Shown here piece after piece: positions 35,475-44,863 of a stretch of DNA of 59,507 bases. The translations under genes were made by a program, and so were the position numbers. The notes beneath the pieces are model-generated. The model searched no databases. It had not been told where the DNA came from and saw nothing but the letters and a program-made list of their open reading frames with translations. Origin of the DNA: an uncultured Bacteroidota bacterium (lineage in GTDB: Bacteria > Bacteroidota > Bacteroidia > Flavobacteriales > Flavobacteriaceae); assembly GCA_902517895.1 (NCBI GenBank), contig CABYEA010000008.1, positions 1 through 59,507 on the forward strand, given 5' to 3'. Numbering within the stretch: the first letter of the stretch is position 1; each line of letters starts with the position of its first letter.

Positions 35475-38201
35475 TTAGTGTGCTTCAAGCCAGTTTAGAC
35501 CATAATTTAGATCAACTGTTAGCGGTACATTTATTTTATATGCTTGCTCCATTTCATTTCTAGTCAAATTGATAATCTCATTTAACTCTGGTTTAAATAC
35601 GTCAAAAACTAATTCATCATGTACTTGTAATAACATTTTACTTATATAGTTACCGCTGCTTAATTTATTTTGAATATTTATCATTGCTATTTTGATAATA
35701 TCTGCAGCACTTCCTTGAATTGGCGCATTAATAGCATTTCTTTCTGCAGCACCTCTAACTATACTGTTTTGTGAATTTATATCTTTTAGGTACCTCCTTC
35801 TTCCCAAAATTGTTTCAACAAACCCATTATCTCTTGCAAATGAGATTTGATTATTCATATACTGATTCAGTTTAGGGTATTTTTCAAAATACTTTTCGAT
35901 TAATTCTTTAGACTCCTTTCGGTTCATATTAGTTTGATTACTTAACCCAAATGCAGATACACCATATATAATACCAAAATTTACAACTTTAGCATTCGAT
36001 CTTTGTTCTTTTGTAACCTTATTTAATGGAACATTAAAAACAGCTGATGCCGTAGATGAATGAATATCTTCATTATTTTTAAAAGCATTTATCATATTCT
36101 CTTCTTTACTCAATGAAGCTATGATTCTTAATTCTATTTGTGAATAATCAGCAGCCATCAAAAAATAGTCCTTATTCTTAGCTATGAATGCTTTTCTGAT
36201 TTCTTTGCCCCTTGATGTTCTAATTGGAATATTTTGAAGATTAGGATTTATACTACTTAGTCTGCCAGTTGAGGCAACTGTTTGAACATATTCAGTATGA
36301 ATTCTATTCGTTGATTTATAAAGCTGTTTAGGTAGTGAATCTATATAAGTATTAAGTAATTTAGAGATACTTCTATAATCTAAAACAAATTTTACAACAT
36401 CATTTTTTGATGCTAGTTCTGTTAAAGTTTCCTCAGATGTTGAGTATTGACCAGTTTTAGTCTTCTTTGGCTTGTCACTTATTTTCATTTTTTCAAACAA
36501 TATTTCACCTAATTGTTTGGGAGATGAAATATTAAATTCTTCACCAGATAATTCAAATATTTTTTTTGTGATCCCGTCTAATTCTTCAGTTGTTTTCTTT
36601 GATAAATTCTTTAAAAAATTTACATCTAGGTTAATCCCCTCGGTTTCCATTAAGGCAAGGGTTTTTAGTAGTGGGATTTCAATATTATTATAAAGGTCCA
36701 GCTGATGAAATTTTACTAAATCAGACCTGAGTAGTGGTTTCATTCGGTATGCAAGACACGAAATTTCATAATTGAATAATTCTTTTATTTTCTTTTTGAT
36801 TGATAAATTCAGATAATTATTTGAAATACTTATTAAATCATGACTAATATCAGGGTTAATCAAATAATGAGCGAGCTTAATATCAAAAATATCTCCTAAG
36901 ATTTTTATATTTTTTTTAGCTAATACTTTAATATCCTGCTTTAGGTCATTAGAGATTTTCGAAATATTCTCATTTTCAAAAATTTTCTTTAGTAAAGTTT
37001 CAAATTTTTTAAAATCATTTTTAATTATATAGGAAATATTACTATCCCAAGAAAAAGCAATAGATTCTAGTATTATATCTGAATTTTCTAACTTTTCAAT
37101 TGAAAGATTATAGCTAAACTCTTTTTGCTTTTCAATTTTTTTTAGAAATAATTTTGCAGAAATATCAGATTGAATATTTTGGTAGATGATATCATGTTTG
37201 TCTTTAATCTGGATATTAGTATTATTCTCAAATAAGTTAAATTGACCAAAACCAGGACTAATATCAACCTTTTTTTCCTCCTTTAAATTATCAGAATCAC
37301 TTTTGATTTCAAGATTAGTTTTAGAAAAAATGCTGTCCAGTGAATTGAAAAGTCTTCTAAATTCTAAATCTTCAAATATTTCCTTGGTTTTATCTAAATT
37401 ATTTACGTTAAGTTTTAAGTCTTCAATTTTAAATTCAATTGGGACATCCGTAATTATTGTAGCTAATTTCTTTGAAAGAATTCCTAACTCTTTATTTTGT
37501 TCAATTTTTTCTTTTAATTTCCCCTTCAAATCAGACGTATTTTTTAATAGCTCTTCAATAGAACCAAATTGCTTTATAAACTTTTTGGCAGTCTTATCTC
37601 CAACACCCGGAAGCCCTGGAATATTATCTACTGAATCGCCTTTCATTGCCAAAAAATCAATAACCTGTGATGTGTTTGAAACCTCAAATTTTTCTAAGAC
37701 TTCGTTAATTCCCCAAGTTTCATAACCGCCTCCAAAAACAGGCCGATACATAAAAGTTGACTCGTCAACTAGTTGTGCAAAATCTTTATCTGGTGTTACC
37801 ATATAAGTATCAAATTGTTTTGATTTTACTTTTTTCGCTACAGTTCCAATAATATCGTCGGCTTCATAGCCCTCTTTTACCAAAATCGAAATATTGAGTG
37901 ATTTTAAGATGTTTTCGATAATTGGTACGGCAATTTTGATTGCTTCTGGGGTTTCATCTCTATTAGCTTTATATTGGTCAAATATTTTGATTCTATCTTG
38001 ACTTCCACCTTTATCAAAACACACCGCTAAATAATCAGGACTCTCTCTTTTTATAACATCAAAAAGCGAATTAGTAAAACCTAAAATAGCTGACGTATCA
38101 ACCCCCTTAGAGTTAATCCTTGGGTTTTTAATGAATGCATAATATCCTCGAAATATTAAAGCATATGCATCGATTAAAAATAAACGTGTTTTTTTATCCA
38201 T
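35475..38201 (-). CDS. polA: DNA polymerase I, proofreading residues apparently lost
   Basis: A 908-residue repair/Okazaki polymerase. The 5'-3' exonuclease domain (1-~290) is intact (IDAYALIFRGYYAF, YKANRDETP, YEADDIIGT, TPDKDF). The polymerase domain has STGRLSSINPNLQNIP, DYSQIELRI, VNFGIIYG and QVHDELVFDV. The middle 3'-5' exonuclease-like domain (about 340-510) has lost key acids by eye: the DxE of motif I reads NLS (~363), and the YxxxD of motif III reads YRMKP (~481), although the motif II Asp and the FD before the LAHYLINPD segment remain. It is therefore probably proofreading-deficient. Its start abuts the glycosylasparaginase stop. Confidence 0.95.
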   Translation of the reverse strand: MDKKTRLFLIDAYALIFRGYYAFIKNPRINSKGVDTSAILGFTNSLFDVIKRESPDYLAVCFDKGGSQDRIKIFDQYKANRDETPEAIKIAVPIIENILKSLNISILVKEGYEADDIIGTVAKKVKSKQFDTYMVTPDKDFAQLVDESTFMYRPVFGGGYETWGINEVLEKFEVSNTSQVIDFLAMKGDSVDNIPGLPGVGDKTAKKFIKQFGSIEELLKNTSDLKGKLKEKIEQNKELGILSKKLATIITDVPIEFKIEDLKLNVNNLDKTKEIFEDLEFRRLFNSLDSIFSKTNLEIKSDSDNLKEEKKVDISPGFGQFNLFENNTNIQIKDKHDIIYQNIQSDISAKLFLKKIEKQKEFSYNLSIEKLENSDIILESIAFSWDSNISYIIKNDFKKFETLLKKIFENENISKISNDLKQDIKVLAKKNIKILGDIFDIKLAHYLINPDISHDLISISNNYLNLSIKKKIKELFNYEISCLAYRMKPLLRSDLVKFHQLDLYNNIEIPLLKTLALMETEGINLDVNFLKNLSKKTTEELDGITKKIFELSGEEFNISSPKQLGEILFEKMKISDKPKKTKTGQYSTSEETLTELASKNDVVKFVLDYRSISKLLNTYIDSLPKQLYKSTNRIHTEYVQTVASTGRLSSINPNLQNIPIRTSRGKEIRKAFIAKNKDYFLMAADYSQIELRIIASLSKEENMINAFKNNEDIHSSTASAVFNVPLNKVTKEQRSNAKVVNFGIIYGVSAFGLSNQTNMNRKESKELIEKYFEKYPKLNQYMNNQISFARDNGFVETILGRRRYLKDINSQNSIVRGAAERNAINAPIQGSAADIIKIAMINIQNKLSSGNYISKMLLQVHDELVFDVFKPELNEIINLTRNEMEQAYKINVPLTVDLNYGLNWLEAH

Positions 38202-39173
38202 TTATCCCTGTTTATGGTAGTATTGGGAATCTAGGTTTATATTTCCACTATTATCGAATCGGGTGATACTAAAACCTTTTTGAATTGAGTATGATCCGGT
38301 CTGACCCATTTTATTTAAAGCAACATATCCAACTTGAAAGTTTTTATAATTACTTCTTTTTTTTTTCACAATTCTGTCAATTGCAATTTTACAAGCATTG
38401 TCCGGAGAATATCCTTGTCTCATTAATTCAACAACAAGAAAACTACCTACTGTTTTTATTACTTCTTCGCCCAAACCAGTAGCTACTGCCCCTCCAATTT
38501 CATTATCGATGAATAACCCAGAGCCAATGATTGGCGAATCACCAACTCTACCCTGCATTTTATAAGCCAATCCACTCGTTGTGCAAGCCCCACTAATATT
38601 TTGTTTTTCATCCATCGCCAACATGCCAATTGTATCATGATTTTCAATATTAATAATCGTCTTATATTCTTCCCCTTTTTTCCACTCAATCCAATCTTTT
38701 TTAGATTTTTCAGTTAGAAGATTTTCCTCATTAAAACCCATCGATAAGGCATACTTTTTAGCTCCATCTCCTGCTAACATTACATGTGGGGTTTTTTCCA
38801 TTACCAATCGTGCAACAGAAATAGCATGCTTTATATCTTTCAAATAGACAACTGATCCACAATTACCCATGTAATCCATAATACATGCATCAAGAGTTAC
38901 ATTTCCTTCACGATCTGGAAGTCCACCGATTCCAACTGATTGCCCGTTTTCGTTTGCTTCTTCAATTCTGCAGCCTTGTTCTACTGCATCCAGGGAATTT
39001 CCATCAGTGGATAAAATTTCCCACGCCTTTTTAGTTGCATTTTTTACATCCCATGTTGCAACTACAATCGGCTTATTTGTTCGTTTAATTGAATTAGAAA
39101 AAGTTTTATTGATATTGAGCCCAATTCCAAGTGAAGCAACACCCGTACTTTTTATAAAACTTCTTCTGTTCAT
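38202..39173 (-). CDS. N4-(beta-N-acetylglucosaminyl)-L-asparaginase family Ntn-hydrolase
   Basis: A 323-residue exported amidohydrolase. The twin-arginine-like leader MNRRSFIKSTGVASLGIGL points to export. The protein would self-cleave before the Thr in NHDTIGMLAMDE (the new N-terminus, about residue 180), the classic glycosylasparaginase site, followed by GRVGDSPIIGSGLFIDN and ATGLGEEVIK. The enzyme releases GlcNAc from asparagine-linked sugar; relatives act on isoaspartyl peptides or plain asparagine. It is next to a sugar MFS transporter, which supports a glycan-related role. Confidence 0.85.
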   Translation of the reverse strand: MNRRSFIKSTGVASLGIGLNINKTFSNSIKRTNKPIVVATWDVKNATKKAWEILSTDGNSLDAVEQGCRIEEANENGQSVGIGGLPDREGNVTLDACIMDYMGNCGSVVYLKDIKHAISVARLVMEKTPHVMLAGDGAKKYALSMGFNEENLLTEKSKKDWIEWKKGEEYKTIINIENHDTIGMLAMDEKQNISGACTTSGLAYKMQGRVGDSPIIGSGLFIDNEIGGAVATGLGEEVIKTVGSFLVVELMRQGYSPDNACKIAIDRIVKKKRSNYKNFQVGYVALNKMGQTGSYSIQKGFSITRFDNSGNINLDSQYYHKQG

Positions 39174-39174
39174 T

Positions 39175-40818
39175 TTAAATTAATTTTTGTTTAGATAAAA
39201 TTTGTTTAGTAGTTACAGAATATACCAATAGGAAAATAAAGCATATTACAGCCACCCAGTATGATGTTATCATTCCAAAAATATCTGCAAGTTTTCCCTG
39301 AAGAGGCGGGATGATAGCACCACCTAATATCATCATTACTAAAAAAGATGAGCCCTGAGAGGTATACTTTCCTAACCCTGTTATACTTAAAGAGAAAATA
39401 CATGGCCACATAATTGAGCAAAATAATCCTCCAGTCAAAAACGCAAATAGGGCAATTTCACCGGATCCAAATATTCCTACTAGCATTGCAATAATACCGA
39501 GAAGACTAAATATTGCCATAATTTTGATTGCATTATCTTTTGCTAAATAAAAACCAAAAATTTGTATTACAATTAAAAAAGAAAATATGCCTATCTCAGA
39601 TATTGTAAGTGGATTACTGAATGCGTTAACTGCTATTACAACTCCAAAAGCAATAAATGGTGTTATAAATAATAATATCCTTTTTAAGGATTCAGAAACA
39701 TCAAAAGCTCCGATTGATCCAGTCCATCTTCCTATCATTAATCCACCCCAATACAATGCAATATATTTTGCACTTTGAGCTTCATCAAGAACCGGAAGTC
39801 CAATAGCATTTAGCCCATCACCAATATCAGCCTTTAAAAGCTCCCCAAGATTACTTTGGATTGTTACCTCTACCCCAACATAAGTAAAAATCGCAAGCAT
39901 ACCCCAAGCTAGTTGGGGGTATTTTAAGGCTCCCCAACCTTCAGAATTTTTATTTGCTGATGAATTTGCTCTAAATATTAGCGCAAAAACAGATAATAGA
40001 CAAACAATGGTTAAAATTAATCTAATTATTTCTAAGTCTTCAATCGGACTATTTTCAAATGCAGGTGTGTATGAATAAAAAATCCAACCAAAGCATAATG
40101 TCATTATAACAGTCATTATTATAAGCATTGTTTTGGCTTTTGAGGCAGATTCAAAAGGTTCATCATTTTTTGCATCAGGAAGATTCTTTGAAACATAGAA
40201 AAATCCTGCAACTAATAAAAAGGCTATGGCAACAGCAATATATAAACCTTGAACTGAACTCAATTCAATAATATCCCAATTTACTTCTGAAGCCGAACCA
40301 AATAAAACAAAAGCAATTAAAATCGGTCCTATAGCAGTTCCAAAAGAGTTAACACCACCCGCTAAATTAAGCCTATTGGAACCAGTTGAAGGGTCTCCAA
40401 GTGATACGGCAAATGGATTTGCAGCTGTTTGCTGAAGAGAGAATCCTAATCCAATAATAAACAATGCAATTAGCACATAATAAAATACCTGGGTGTCACC
40501 TTGCTCAGCACCATTAACTGAAGGATACATTATCAAGGCTCCAAAAATTGAAATAATCAAACCATAAATAATTCCTTTTTTGTACCCCCAATTATTTAAA
40601 ATATCCTTTTTAGAATAGCTTGACCAAATAAATAATATCAAAGCACCGATAAAATACGCTCCATAAAATGCAAATTCGACTAGCTGAGCTTGAAATTGAT
40701 CGATTTGAAAATATGTTTTACAAAATGGGATAAAAACACCGTTTGATGCTCCAAAAAACCCCCAAAAGAAAAACACGGTTATTAATGTAAATAATGCGGA
40801 ATTATTTTGATTTTTCAT
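39175..40818 (-). CDS. FucP/GlcP-like sugar MFS transporter
   Basis: A 547-residue transporter with about 12-14 membrane segments. FFFWGFFGASNGVFIPF at the start, the LGFSLQQTAANPFAVSLG and SNRLNLAGGVNSFGTAIGP segments in the first half, and YWGGLMIGRWTGS in the second fit the FHS (fucose-glucose-galactose) family, which includes NagP-type GlcNAc importers. It is longer than the usual ~430 residues because of extra segments in the middle and end. It lies one base upstream of the glycosylasparaginase gene on the same strand and may import the sugar that enzyme frees; this is inference. Confidence 0.85.
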   Translation of the reverse strand: MKNQNNSALFTLITVFFFWGFFGASNGVFIPFCKTYFQIDQFQAQLVEFAFYGAYFIGALILFIWSSYSKKDILNNWGYKKGIIYGLIISIFGALIMYPSVNGAEQGDTQVFYYVLIALFIIGLGFSLQQTAANPFAVSLGDPSTGSNRLNLAGGVNSFGTAIGPILIAFVLFGSASEVNWDIIELSSVQGLYIAVAIAFLLVAGFFYVSKNLPDAKNDEPFESASKAKTMLIIMTVIMTLCFGWIFYSYTPAFENSPIEDLEIIRLILTIVCLLSVFALIFRANSSANKNSEGWGALKYPQLAWGMLAIFTYVGVEVTIQSNLGELLKADIGDGLNAIGLPVLDEAQSAKYIALYWGGLMIGRWTGSIGAFDVSESLKRILLFITPFIAFGVVIAVNAFSNPLTISEIGIFSFLIVIQIFGFYLAKDNAIKIMAIFSLLGIIAMLVGIFGSGEIALFAFLTGGLFCSIMWPCIFSLSITGLGKYTSQGSSFLVMMILGGAIIPPLQGKLADIFGMITSYWVAVICFIFLLVYSVTTKQILSKQKLI

Positions 40819-40879
40819 GATTAAATTAGGTTAGTTAATATATTTTCTAAAATAAATAAAATAGATGAATTTTCTTAGT

Positions 40880-43800
40880 TTATAGAAATAAATCTAGGTA
40901 GTTGTTAAATTCTTGCATTCTTGTCTCAAGAAACTCCCCTTCCTCAAAATTTATCATAACATCAACCAAAGATCTATACCTCTCAATATCAGTATAAATT
41001 TCCTCAGCATATCTATTTTTATTTAAATCATTTAATCCGCTATAATAAAACAGTTTTTCTTGATATTTTTCAGCTATTTCATCAAATAATTTTCGAGCTT
41101 TTTCTTCTTTATCGATTTTGTAATAAGAAATAATGAATGGCTCTAAAAGAGTATAATACCCAAATTTATTTGTTGGGAATTTTCTCATGCATTTGTCCAT
41201 AATTTTTTCTGCTTTAATTAGTTTATTTTCAAAAATCAATTGATTTGTAAGTCTTGAAATATTACTTCTATATGTGATGCTATTTTTTCTTGACTCAACG
41301 TCAAAGTAAATATTCTTTTCAGCCTCAACACTCCAATTCCATTTATCAACTATACTTAACATTTTTTCCGAATCTATCATTCCCATTTCGTATGGGTTTG
41401 ACATATCGATTAAGGTTTTAATCGGAACAAGTTTATAGCACATTCCGTCTAGCTGCAGAAAATCTTTCATCCACAAATAGTCTTCATCACCAAAAGCACC
41501 TCCTGTAAAATATATTGGTCTTTCCCAATTATTATTTGCAATTATATCAAGCATAATAAGCCTGTTCTTATATAAAGCCTGAGATTTTATTTTGATAAAT
41601 ATTTCTTCTTCAATTAGTTCTGAATATTTTTCACTAACTATACCGTTTTTAATAACATTGTCGATATTTACGGGAATTCTAACATTTTCTGTTGGCAGGA
41701 AATTAGCATTATAGTCTTGACTTCTTAATCCGGCCACATCATAACCTTGCCTCTTTAGAATTTCCCCGTATTTGTAATCCTTTTCATCTTGAGTAATAAA
41801 ATCTATAAACACATTAACATCAACCGTGTCTTGACTAATTTCTTCTTTAATGATGTAATCCCTAGTACCATGCCTATACTTGTCAATTGATAAACTGGAA
41901 GGGATTGGATCACTTTCATAAGCTTTTCTTTTCATTTGATTAATGTACCAGTCAGTACTTAATAGACTTGTATTAACAACCCTTACGTCGGTTCGGATTC
42001 CTTCAATTTCTTGAGCATACCATAGAGGGAAAGTGTCGTTATCACCAATAGTAAATAATATTGCATTTTTATCACAGGACTCAAGATAATTTATGGCCAT
42101 TTCATAAGCTGTAAATCTATCACTTCTGTCATGGTCATCCCAATTATTTATAGCTAAATTGACAGGCACAAAAAATAAACATAAAATGAAAGAAAGAATT
42201 CCAGCCCCCTTGATTTTAATTTTTTCAAAAAAATCTGCAACATAATAGGCCCCCAAACCAATAATTATTGAAAAAACATAGAATGATCCAACAACTGAGT
42301 AATCCCTCTCTCTTGGTTCAAATGGCCTTACATTAGTGTAAACCTGAATCGCTATTCCGGTAAAAAGAAAAAATAAGATTAGTATCCAAAAATATTTTTT
42401 ATCAGCGTTATATAAAAAGTACAATCCGATTAAACCTAACAAAAGAGGAAGCAAAAAATATGTGTTTCGAGCCTTATTATTAATTACGTCTTTTGGCAGA
42501 TTTTTTTGTGAAACTCCAAGACTCCATTCGTCAATAAAATTTATACCACTAATCCAATTCCCATTCATATCCATTTTACCCTGTATATCATCTTGGCGAC
42601 CAGAAAAATTCCACATAAAATAACGCCAATACATATATCCTATTTGATAATTAAACAAATAGTAAAGATTACTCATAAAAGATGGCTTTTCTATATCTAA
42701 AAATTGCCCATATTGTCTTAGAAAATTGTGAAAGTCCTCGTAGTCAATTTCATTACTATTAATTTTTCCTTTAAAATCTTTTATAAAATCTATAAGTTCA
42801 GATTCCGACGCGTATCTAGGTTTTATTTTGAAATCTAGATAGCCAGTGTAGTTCAAATAATTTTCAGCATGTTCAGTACTCCACATTCTTGGAAGTATTG
42901 ATGCGTGTTCAGAATTATAATTTTGGACTGCGTTCTTAAAATCATTAACAATAACATATTTCTTTTTTATTAAATCTTTTTCATATTTAGGGTTGTCATC
43001 TTTGTAAGGTGTCTTTTTGTCCAATCCTGAATATTGGTCCGAAAATAATGGGCCATAAAAAAGATAAGTTTTTGGATATTGCTCAAGATTATAGTAAGCT
43101 AAAAGTTCTCTTGCATTGGAAGGGTCATTTTCATTAACTACAACATCTGCATTTGCACGAATTGGTAAGATCAACCATGAAGAAAAGCCAATAAAAATAA
43201 ATAAAAAACAAAGGGTAAACGTGTTAGCGTTAACAAAACCTTTTTTTCTTGTGAAATTTATCAAAAAATAAAAAACATAGACAATGAAAATAAAAGCTAC
43301 CAGTGTCCCAGAATTAAATGGCAAACCTAAGTTGTTTACAAATAAAAGTTCTGTAGCGCTGAAAAATTTTAAGGTATTTGGAAGCAATAACTTAAAGATG
43401 CCCATAAGGATTGCTATACCTATGGCATTAGCAATAATAAAACCTATAATAGGTTTTAGGTTTATTGATTTTAAAATTTCCTCTTGATTTTTAAAGTAGT
43501 AAATCATTACTATTGCGGGGATTACCAATAGTCCCATGAAATGAACCCCGAAAGAAAGGCCTATAATAAAGCAGATCAAAAGTAACCATTTATTCCCTTT
43601 GGGCTTATGCATATCAATTTCCCACCTTAATCCTAAATAAAACATAATTGCCATTATTAATGTAGCCATGGCATAAACCTCAGTCTCAACGGCACTAAAC
43701 CAAAACGTATCAGTAAACGCAAATGAAATTGAACCAATAAAAGCAGAACTAGACACCATCAACTGTTTTTTAATTGTGTCTTTAATGTCTGGGGTAAGTT

Positions 43801-44104
43801 TTTTTAAAACCAGTACTATTGACCAATACATAAATGAAATTGTCAATGCACTTGCGAAGCCACTCATTAAATTCATGGTAAAACCAATATTTTCTTTTTC
43901 GATAGCAAAAATCGAAAATATTGCGCCTAGCATTTGATAAAGTGGAGCTCCTGGTGGATGCCCCACCTGTAGTTTTGCGGAAGTGGTTATATATTCACCG
44001 GTGTCCCAAAAACTAACTGTTGGCTCAGCGGTTAAATAATAAACGATAAATGAAATTAAAAAGCATAACCAACCAATAATTAAATTCAGTTTTTTATCGT
44101 TCAT
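40880..44104 (-). CDS. DUF2723 large membrane protein (GT-C-like)
   Basis: A 1074-residue protein. The N-terminal half has about ten or more hydrophobic helices, starting with NLIIGWLCFLISFIVYYLTAEPTVSFWDTGEY; the acidic WDxGEY motif after the first helix resembles the catalytic Asp/Glu of GT-C glycosyltransferases such as protein O-mannosyltransferases. A large soluble part follows (about 700-1074). Bacteroidota use such enzymes in O-glycosylation, so a role in protein or envelope glycosylation is likely but inferred. I start at ATG 44104; a TTG seven codons upstream (44125) is also open. A -7 box sits two bases before the ATG. Confidence 0.85.
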   Translation of the reverse strand: MNDKKLNLIIGWLCFLISFIVYYLTAEPTVSFWDTGEYITTSAKLQVGHPPGAPLYQMLGAIFSIFAIEKENIGFTMNLMSGFASALTISFMYWSIVLVLKKLTPDIKDTIKKQLMVSSSAFIGSISFAFTDTFWFSAVETEVYAMATLIMAIMFYLGLRWEIDMHKPKGNKWLLLICFIIGLSFGVHFMGLLVIPAIVMIYYFKNQEEILKSINLKPIIGFIIANAIGIAILMGIFKLLLPNTLKFFSATELLFVNNLGLPFNSGTLVAFIFIVYVFYFLINFTRKKGFVNANTFTLCFLFIFIGFSSWLILPIRANADVVVNENDPSNARELLAYYNLEQYPKTYLFYGPLFSDQYSGLDKKTPYKDDNPKYEKDLIKKKYVIVNDFKNAVQNYNSEHASILPRMWSTEHAENYLNYTGYLDFKIKPRYASESELIDFIKDFKGKINSNEIDYEDFHNFLRQYGQFLDIEKPSFMSNLYYLFNYQIGYMYWRYFMWNFSGRQDDIQGKMDMNGNWISGINFIDEWSLGVSQKNLPKDVINNKARNTYFLLPLLLGLIGLYFLYNADKKYFWILILFFLFTGIAIQVYTNVRPFEPRERDYSVVGSFYVFSIIIGLGAYYVADFFEKIKIKGAGILSFILCLFFVPVNLAINNWDDHDRSDRFTAYEMAINYLESCDKNAILFTIGDNDTFPLWYAQEIEGIRTDVRVVNTSLLSTDWYINQMKRKAYESDPIPSSLSIDKYRHGTRDYIIKEEISQDTVDVNVFIDFITQDEKDYKYGEILKRQGYDVAGLRSQDYNANFLPTENVRIPVNIDNVIKNGIVSEKYSELIEEEIFIKIKSQALYKNRLIMLDIIANNNWERPIYFTGGAFGDEDYLWMKDFLQLDGMCYKLVPIKTLIDMSNPYEMGMIDSEKMLSIVDKWNWSVEAEKNIYFDVESRKNSITYRSNISRLTNQLIFENKLIKAEKIMDKCMRKFPTNKFGYYTLLEPFIISYYKIDKEEKARKLFDEIAEKYQEKLFYYSGLNDLNKNRYAEEIYTDIERYRSLVDVMINFEEGEFLETRMQEFNNYLDLFL

Positions 44105-44106
44105 CC

Positions 44107-44114
44107 CAAAAATA
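44107..44114 (-). promoter_or_regulatory. -7 box touching the DUF2723 start (TATTTTTG)
   Basis: An exact TAnnTTTG match on the minus strand with only two bases (GG) before the ATG at 44104. If it is used, the transcript would be leaderless and the upstream TTG start would be excluded. Confidence 0.35.
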
Positions 44115-44184
44115 AATTTTTTCAAATGTATTAATAAAAAATTCTTCTTGAGTCTAAATATTAAACATAATTAGTGAAAATATA

Positions 44185-44213
44185 TTGCTGAAATAAAATT
44201 TATTTTAAATTTG
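44185..44213 (+). promoter_or_regulatory. promoter of tRNA-Gln
   Basis: TTG (44185-44187), 18 bases, TAAATTTG (44206-44213). This is an exact match to the Bacteroidota consensus, ten bases before the first base of the mature tRNA. Confidence 0.75.
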
Positions 44214-44222
44214 CATCCTCAA

Positions 44223-44295
44223 TGGCCTATGGTGTAACTGGCAACACGTCTGGTTTTGGTCCAGAAGAGTCTAGGTTCGATCCCTAGTAGGCCAA
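44223..44295 (+). tRNA. tRNA-Gln (anticodon TTG)
   Basis: A 73-base cloverleaf: acceptor stem TGGCCTA with TAGGCCA, D-arm, anticodon stem TCTGG/CCAGA around the loop TTTTGGT (anticodon TTG, reading CAA/CAG), and T-arm CTAGG-TTCGATC-CCTAG. Discriminator A. CCA is not encoded. Confidence 0.96.
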
Positions 44296-44331
44296 CTAGG
44301 TGCAAATATTAGCTAATGAAATATTTTATTG

Positions 44332-44339
44332 TATATTTG
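44332..44339 (+). promoter_or_regulatory. -7 box upstream of rimP (TATATTTG)
   Basis: An exact TAnnTTTG match between tRNA-Gln and rimP, 25 bases before the hairpin at 44365. No TTTG element at the proper distance. It would make a leader of about 55 bases made mostly of that hairpin. Confidence 0.45.
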
Positions 44340-44364
44340 CGCAACTGATTAATTATAATATTAT

Positions 44365-44390
44365 GAGGGGACTAAGAGTCCCCTCTTTTT
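44365..44390 (+). ncRNA. terminator-like leader hairpin before rimP
   Basis: A perfect nine-pair stem (GAGGGGACT with AGTCCCCTC, loop AAG) followed by five T, ending eight bases before the rimP ATG. By sequence it is a good intrinsic terminator, but it lies just before an essential operon, so it may act as an attenuator or conserved rimP leader. It could also end tRNA-Gln transcripts. Confidence 0.7.
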
Positions 44391-44398
44391 ATAGAAAA

Positions 44399-44860
44399 AT
44401 GTTAAAAGAAAAAATAGACTTATTATTAGCTAATTGTTTTGATCAAAGGCCTGACCTCTTTCTGATTGATTTTTCGATCTCTGAAAATAATGAAATAAGT
44501 GTCACTATTGATGGAGATAATGGAGTAAAAGTTGAAGATTGTATGTTTATAAGTAGGGCTATAGAAGCCAATTTAGACCGTGATGAAAATGATTTTTCAT
44601 TACAGGTAGCTTCATGTGGAGCTACCACACCTTTAACAAATACACGCCAATACTTTAAACATTATGGAAGGACCCTCACAATCAAAACTATTGATCAAAA
44701 ATATGAGGGTAAATTAACCGATGCTAATGATAAGTGTATAAATATTGTTTGGAAAGTAAGGGAACCAAAACCGATAGGTAAAGGTAAAATCACTGTGGAA
44801 AAATCAATGGATATTGATTTAGATAAAATTAAAGAAGCAAAAGTCAAAATAAAATTTTAA
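44399..44860 (+). CDS. rimP: ribosome maturation factor RimP
   Basis: A 154-residue 30S-assembly factor. Visible features: an N-terminal alpha-beta domain with LFLIDFSISENNEISVTIDGDNGVKVEDCMFISRAIE, then LQVASCGATTPLTNTRQYFKHYGR and a C-terminal beta domain (YEGKLTDANDKCINIVW). The ATG at 44399 fits the normal RimP start (MLKEKIDLL). A longer frame from 44300 would run through the leader hairpin and is unlikely. It begins the rimP-nusA-infB operon. Confidence 0.93.
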   Translation: MLKEKIDLLLANCFDQRPDLFLIDFSISENNEISVTIDGDNGVKVEDCMFISRAIEANLDRDENDFSLQVASCGATTPLTNTRQYFKHYGRTLTIKTIDQKYEGKLTDANDKCINIVWKVREPKPIGKGKITVEKSMDIDLDKIKEAKVKIKF

Positions 44861-44863
44861 AAT

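Noticed and set aside
35470-35490. Hairpin after polA (GAGG/CCTC) as a terminator.
   Set aside because: The stem is only about four to five pairs and is followed by A, not T, on the polA strand.
44300-44398. Longer rimP starting at 44300.
   Set aside because: The extra codons cross the promoter box and the hairpin; the RimP family begins at 44399.
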